Below are positions 58,577-64,000 of a DNA stretch of 64,000 nt, piece by piece. The position numbers were made by a program, and so were the translations under genes. The notes under the pieces were generated by a model that was not told the DNA's origin, ran no database searches, and saw only the letters and a list, made by a program, of their open reading frames with translations. The stretch is taken from NCBI GenBank assembly GCA_016584495.1, contig WAID01000004.1, forward strand, positions 3,286,001 through 3,350,000, given 5' to 3'. Source of the DNA: Celoporthe dispersa. Taxonomy: Eukaryota > Ascomycota > Sordariomycetes > Diaporthales > Cryphonectriaceae. The first letter of the stretch is position 1, and each line of letters opens with the position of its first letter.

Positions 58577-59546
58577 ATGTCTTCGCGCAAGAGAAAGGCC
58601 GAGGAGGAAGAGCTGGTCAGCCTTCCCAGCGGCGACGAGGAGTCCGAGGAAGAGTAAGTCACTGATCGCATTTGCTGCCGACACTGTCCTCCAACATGCG
58701 CTCCGCAACCGCCCCAGTCGCATGTACACTGCGACGGTGATGGGGTTCATGTTGCCTAACTCCATGATGCGCCCATCCACTTGCTGCGCTCGACAAGCTG
58801 CCGTTGTCCACGCCATCTGCCGAGAGGCATGCGATCCGTGTGGCCCAGCAAGTGACCAGTCCGCGGCAGCGTTGGTATGCGTGCCGTGCCTCTTTCAAGC
58901 TTACGGCTTGGGCGGCGATCCGCATGCGCCTGCACTGCCCATTAACCTGGGCATGTGACGGTGACTTCGCTGCTGTCCAGACGTCTCTGCCGTGGTGTGC
59001 TTGCCAGTTCGGACGCTCCTTGCCTCTATATGCCTCTGCGCAACTTTGTGGCGAACAGCGCTAACGTCTCTTGGTGATGGACAGATATGTGAGCGACGAG
59101 GACGAGGAAGACTTTGATGACGACGGCGAGGGGGGAGGACGAGGAGTTCGAGGACGAGGCCCCTGCTGGCGGCGAGGGAGGACGACGCTGACGCGGGTAT
59201 GTATATTGTAGACCTTAACTGAACACCTCTGCCGCATTTTCAACCGCTGACTTGCCACACAACAGGCAAAGCCCCTCCCGCAAAGAAAGTCAAGACCGCT
59301 CCCGCCGAGGACGACGAGGAGGCGCCGGTCGAGAACGGCGACGAGGATGAGGCTGATGAGCCCGAGGAGGAGCCCGAGGAGGAATACGATGAGGACGTCG
59401 GAGCTGACGAGGACGACGGTGCGGCGCCCGAAGAGAATGGTGCCGACCTCACGGAGAAGGCCAAGGTCAAGGCGACCGAGGCCCCTGCCGCTGATGAGGG
59501 CGAGGAAGACGCCGTGGCTGCCGACGATGGTGATGAGGAAGACTGA
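58577..59546 (+). CDS. Highly acidic nuclear-type protein, histone-chaperone-like in composition
   Basis: Exons 58577-58653, 59085-59196 and 59266-59546 give exactly 155 aa once one G is dropped from each of two runs (59130-59135, 59176-59178). The first residues, MSSRKRKAEEEE, contain a short basic nuclear-localisation-like patch. The rest is dominated by Asp and Glu in blocks (VSDEDEEDFDDDGEGEDEEFEDE) with one basic patch, APPAKKVKTAP, that could be a second NLS. Such composition is shared by histone chaperones and nucleolar factors, but no domain is present to prove it. The first intron is long (431 nt). The protein is probably disordered. Confidence 0.75.
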
Positions 59547-61037
59547 GTGTCAACTTCGATCTGCCTATCAGGGTCTGGTCTAGAGGGAAAACACAGAGCC
59601 CTTCTCGGCCTGCACCACTTCTTGCTTCCTGGTCACCAACCACTAGGCCATTTCTGTAATACTAGAGGCCGGTGTTGGCTCGCAATATTGGGAATATTTA
59701 CCTATGTGCTCGAGTTAGATATTCTGTCTTACTGCTTTTCAAAACAAGTCCAACGTTCTGAATAAGATACGAGCCACCTGTCCCAAGTACACCTACCATG
59801 CTGTGACGTCTGTCCGACCTTGACAGCCCGCAGGCTCAAGCTAGCCGACATTCATGCACTGCCCCTATAGGCCAACAACAGGCATGAGCGAGTGAGTATG
59901 CACGCAGAAGCTCAAAGGACGACATGATCGCCCATGTCAACATCATGGACGATAATGTCAGGCTGTGCTGCTTGTGCGAACTTGATCTCGAGCATAGAGA
60001 ACGAACAAGAATCAAGGTCGTGCCGAAATGTTGTCGGAGGTCAAGTAACGTCTAATGTGGACGCGGGAAGGGGGGGTTGGGAAAGGTAAAATAAAATAAA
60101 AAAGGAGCCTTTTCATTGACTGATTGCCTGGCTGGTCGGCGGTCCAGACGGCCGGGTCAGCCAGGGCCACAATAGGTGTTCGTTCCCACACTCCCCTCTC
60201 GAGCCCCCACCACATGTACATCGTGGATTGGCCCACACCCAGTCACTGGCTGGGGTGGGGGATTTGATGTTTTTTCCTTTTTTTTTCTTTCTTTCTTTCT
60301 TTCTAACTCTTTTCTTTTTTTCTTCTTCTTCTTCTCTTCTTCCTTCTCTCTTTCTCTGTTGGTTGGTTACTGTAGACTTGGGGGGCTGCTGATGCGACCT
60401 AGACTACTCAGCTGCGTAGGGGAGGTACGTACGTAGGACTTCGCTAGCGAGCTTATAGGAAATGATTTAGTAGGTAGATGAGGAGGTCCCGGGTAGATGA
60501 GTTTGTGTTTCAGTGCCATCTTGAGCAGCCAGTACGTAGCTGTGTGTATGTGTGTGTGTGTGTACGTTTGCTGTACTAGATGTGCACAAATATGTTCCGT
60601 GCTTGAGGGTACAGAGATTATTCAATATGCTTGGTGCGCATTTTGAAGAGAGAGGCCATCCTCATTCAGCATTCTCGCTGTATGCTGCTCCGTGAACCAT
60701 CAATGCCGACGAGACAATAATAAACAAAAGTTCATTCGATCCAAAGGAATGCCACCGCCGGGAGAGTTGGAGGGGAAACGATTCTCCCCAGAGGCCATGC
60801 AAAACGCCTGAAAAATTAGAATACTGAGCCATGAATATCCTAGCGTTCCAATCTGGTAATTACCGTCTCCGAAAGCACACATATACCACCTCCTCCCCTC
60901 AAGCGGTCTTTTTATTCACCGGCTCTGCCCTGCGTGGATCTCTTCCATGTAGACCCCCTAAGTCTGGACGCCTATCAAGACTTTCCCATGTGGCGGTCAT
61001 TCTCTTCCTGTTGCTGAGCTTCGAACCCCCTGCAACG
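59547..61037. other. Intergenic spacer
   Basis: No supportable gene. It contains a long pyrimidine tract at 60275-60357 and a GT repeat at about 60540-60562. The last part is the 3' flank of the channel gene. Confidence 0.6.
60275..60357. repeat. Long pyrimidine tract (TTTC/TCT repeats)
   Basis: Runs of T, (CTTT)n and (TCT)n cover about 80 bp with very few purines on the plus strand; such tracts can form triplex (H-DNA). Confidence 0.85.
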
Positions 61038-63217
61038 CTATTGCTCCTGGTCATCTTTGCCGGACTGCTGGCTCTCACCGACAGCCTATAGCATTCTGGT
61101 CAGCATAATCATTACCATCAAAGGCACAAGAAATGAGGGGGCTGCATGTGGTAGCAGAGACATCTCACTCACCGTGCTCGTCCTGCTGAAGCCGCCCACA
61201 GCCCTCTCCCCATCAGCCTTCCCCAGCGCCCTCGTCAGGTCCAGGACCAGTCCCGTCAGCCTCTCCACATCCGCCCTGAGCTTCAGGACCTCGTCGACCG
61301 CCGGGTTGGCCTGCAGGTCCGTCTTGGCAGCATTGACCGTCTTGTTCCAGCCGTCGGCCTCAAAGTCGACCTGGTCCTCCATCTGCTCCCACTCCTCGAT
61401 CGTGTCGTCATCGTCCTCGCCCCGGGCCCGGTTGGCGCGGATTTCCCGGGCTCCCTGCATCTCGAAGACGGCGGCAACGACCAGAAGCGGCGAGTAGATG
61501 ACGCCCATGACGATGTCGTTGAGACGCTCGTACTGGCGCTTGGGCATCCACCACTCGAAGGGGATCAGCAGGCAAAAGACCTCGATGAGGTTGAAGGGCG
61601 CGATGAAGACATTCTCGTCGGGAGCGCGGACGAACTGCAGGGTCTTTTGCGCGAAGAGGGCTAGGTACTCATCGTTGGCGTTACCGTTGATGTCCTCGTA
61701 GGCCGAGTTGTACAGGGCGATGAGGATGTTCAGGAGCACCACCATCACCACGAAGGTGAAGATGTAGTAGAGCACGAGCCCGAAGGGATGGCCGAACTGC
61801 TCAAAGTTGCTAAAATCTGGAGACTGCATGATTGAGTTTGCCATCCTAGGGTCAAGGTCAGCCTCTGGAGGGGAAGGGTTTGAAAAAAAAAAAGAAGAGG
61901 GAGAAAGAAAGAGAAAGGAGAAAGAAAAAAAAAAGGAAAGGGGATAGTAAATTACATACTGCTGAATAATGAACCAAGAATCACTGACGACGTTGTCCTC
62001 GGCGAGGTCAAGCCCTATAAAAGCCTGCAGGAAGCCGATGATGATGACGAGCAGCAGCGCGAAGAAGATGATAGACTCCTTCATCATCACCTTGAGGACC
62101 ACCAGCATGGCGCCGAAGAAGCGGAAGCTGTCGAGGTACAGCAGCAGCCTCATCCAGAACATGGGCGCGCAGCAAGCCAGGAAGTTGTAGCTCACGATGT
62201 TGAGGCGCTCCCTGTCCCCTTCTTCGCTGCCCGGCGCGGGCTCCTTGCTCAGGGCGACGAAGCGGAAGATGAGACTGGTCGTTAGAAGCCCGTACAGGGT
62301 AAAGTTGAAGGCCGTCCAGAAGCCGTAGATCTGGTAGCCGGCCTTCCAGCCCTTGGCGATCTCGTCAAACACAAATCCCAGGGTGAAGATGTACAGCAGG
62401 CCCTCGACGAAATCGAGATCGGCGTCCCGGTTGATGGAGTTGATGGCGCCGGTATACAGGCCCAGGTAGACGAGCGAGACCAGGACCTGGGCGGCGTTCT
62501 GGTACATCGGGGCCCTCATGCGGTCCGGGTCGAGGTGTACGAGGAAGCCCGTATCATCCCTCCCCTTGTAGTCGACAAAGCTGGCCGGGTCGTCCTCGTC
62601 CTGCACCAGCCAGCCCTTCCACAGGTAGCTCACGCACTTCTGGTAGCCGGAGCTGCCGATGACGCGCAGGGCGTGCAGGTCGACGGCCTTCTCGATGACG
62701 TTGCTCGGGCTCGTCTCCTCGCCGTCGATGACAATGGAGTAGCGCTTGAGGAGCACGTCGTGCATGAGGTGCTCGTTGTCGCTGTCGCCCTCGATGAGGG
62801 CCTTGGCGATGACCTCGCAGGCGGTGGCGCGCAGGGCGTGCAGCTCGCAGTCCCAGAGCTCGATGACGGACTGGTGCTTGAACCAGCGCTTGCAGACGAG
62901 CAGGCAGAAGACGACACATGCTCCGTACTCGCGACCGCCGGCCTCCCTGGCGGCGGCGATGACCTTTTGGTGATCACCTTGCTGTGGGGCTGCGTCACCT
63001 GGTCCTCGGACAGCTCGACGGGGACGGCCTCCTCGACGAGGTGCCGCAGCCGCAGGGCGGTCTTGGTGACCTCGACGGCCGGGATAGCGGACTGAAGCGA
63101 CTCATCGACGAACCGCGGGAGGAGGCGCTGACGGGACTCCTGCCACCAGTGGTCGTGGCTCCTGGGGCCATCGAAGCCGAGGAGGGCGCGCCAGTCAACC
63201 CACCCCCTGGGAGCCAT
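61038..63217 (-). CDS. TRP-like cation channel (Yvc1 type), one apparent frame break
   Basis: Exons run 63217 to about 61960, 61845-61173 and 61085-61038. With one base added in the A-run (plus-strand TTTT at 62965-62968) they give 659 aa, close to the usual size. A cytosolic N-terminus (MAPRGWVDWRALLGFDG...) leads to about six membrane helices, including VLVSLVYLGLYTGAI, TAFNFTLYGLLTTSLIF, FFGAMLVVLKVMMKESIIFFALLLVIIIGFLQAFIGLDL and LVLYYIFTFVVMVVLLNILIALYNSAYEDI. The last ends in the conserved inner-gate sequence of fungal Yvc1-like channels, with an FxxPFG-like pore context (FEQFGHPFG) before it. The C-terminus is acidic (RGEDDDDTIEEWEQMEDQVDFEADGW) and then coiled. Yvc1 releases vacuolar Ca2+ on stretch or hyperosmotic stress; vacuolar location is inferred from the family. 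Confidence 0.88.
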
Positions 63218-64000
63218 AGCTCGGAAGATGCCAGCTGCTGTGAAGTGAGGATGAGGGCTCTTTAAGACCTCTCTATGAGCGTGTAGGCTGTGTGTGGTTC
63301 CAGGCCAGCTCGCCAGACCCAGGCCAGCGCGTGAAGCTCTCACAAGATCAAAAGGGGAAGCGATTGCCCGAGCACAGGTGGTTAACTCTTCCCGCCAGCG
63401 CGGAGCAGGAAAGACAAATTGAAGCTCAAAGATAGTGTCAGGAGGGGTCAATTGAGAGTTCGCCAGAGAGAACTGCACCTCGAGCCCTCAAGAACAGGCC
63501 TCAAAACACCAAAGAGGATGATCTCGACTGACGACTTCTCTCCAGGTTCGAATTCCTGGCGGGCGGCTGCATCGGTATCACATAGACAGGCAGCTATAGT
63601 GGGTCGATGGCTATCGGACATCGCTGATGACGTCGCCTCGCCTAACAGACTTGTGTGCTTGGGTGGCTGCCAAGATGCTAGTGCATGCAAAGCCATGGGA
63701 ATCAAGAAAAACAGGCTCGCGCACCCCAAAATAAACGAGCCCTGCCAGCCTGCTTGTTTCAAGTTTCGACCAAGCCTCCACAGACCTCAAAAACGACCGC
63801 TCCTTGCGTACCTGTGTAGAGAGCAAAAGGCACAGAATCGAAGACGGGCGTCTAAGAAAAGGCCGGCTGGCCAAGCTTGCCAGATCTGGCTGTCTATCTC
63901 ACGACAGACACCCGAGCCAACTGACGGGCCGTAGCATGACTCCCGCAAAGTTTGTGCGCCTGAGACGAAGATTCCATTCTTTGTTCCCCTCTTCGGGTCG
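63218..64000. other. Right-edge region
   Basis: Promoter side of the channel gene and unassigned DNA. Open frames on both strands (for example 63448-63762 minus, 63419-63934 plus) overlap and lack motifs, so I do not call either. Confidence 0.45.

Noticed and set aside
62960..62985. Tiny intron in the channel gene (GTGATCACCAAAAG)
   Set aside because: At 14 nt it is too short to splice; a missing base in the A-run explains the frame change better.
63540..63575. tRNA-like T-arm (GGTTCGAATTCC)
   Set aside because: No matching acceptor stem, D-arm or anticodon arm is found in the preceding 80 bases.
1..64000. CRISPR arrays, prophage or bacterial operon features
   Set aside because: Nothing of the kind is seen. 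Gene structure with spliceosomal introns is eukaryotic throughout.

Overview
The window looks like a 64 kb piece of a filamentous ascomycete (Pezizomycotina) chromosome, most likely a Sordariomycete. Most genes carry short GT-AG introns (54-140 nt). There is a complete elongation factor 3 gene, which is fungus-specific, and also a stand-alone AA8 cytochrome, an SGNH esterase with a lectin-like front domain, a fungal P450 and CT-rich leaders. GC-rich gene islands are separated by long AT-rich or low-complexity spacers. Genus and species cannot be read from the sequence.

Layout. 0.7-8.3 kb: a small orphan gene, a secreted lactone oxidase (ALO type, minus), a small signal-peptide/membrane protein and a cytochrome P450. 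8.3-13.8 kb: a gene-poor spacer with microsatellites and a possible transposon relic. 13.8-19.1 kb: an SGNH esterase facing glutaminyl-tRNA synthetase, which is divergent from a macro-domain protein. 19.6-24.3 kb: a large multi-exon gene whose spliced product contains an HEIAH zinc-peptidase motif, cut in two by an intron. 24.9-27.5 kb: a short-chain dehydrogenase and a GPI-type AA8 cytochrome. 29.7-33.4 kb: elongation factor 3. 34.4-38.7 kb: a CsbD-like small protein, then an AT-rich stretch with a degenerate secreted-protein gene and a broken F-box-type gene. 40.6-45.4 kb: an MFS transporter, a GNAT acetyltransferase and a ubiquitin-conjugating enzyme. 46.7-51.2 kb: a TBC/RabGAP protein with a long Q/H/S/P-rich N-terminus. 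56.1-63.2 kb: a secreted lectin/glucanase-like protein, an acidic nuclear-type protein and a TRP-like (Yvc1-type) cation channel.

The genes do not form an obvious pathway. They mix housekeeping functions (GlnRS, EF-3, E2, TBC, vacuolar channel) with secreted or oxidative functions (lactone oxidase, esterase, AA8, lectin-like protein, P450, SDR). The P450, SDR and MFS genes lie far apart with no synthase between them, so I do not call a biosynthetic cluster.

Two points matter for anyone using this annotation. First, at least eleven genes contain single-base frame breaks, mostly next to G/C or A/T homopolymers, including the usually essential EF-3 gene. This pattern fits uncorrected sequencing indels better than pseudogenes. 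For nearly all of these genes the corrected exon lengths sum to a multiple of three. Second, the most novel-looking item is the roughly 1,300-residue HEIAH-containing protein at 19.6-24.3 kb, which I cannot assign to a named family.
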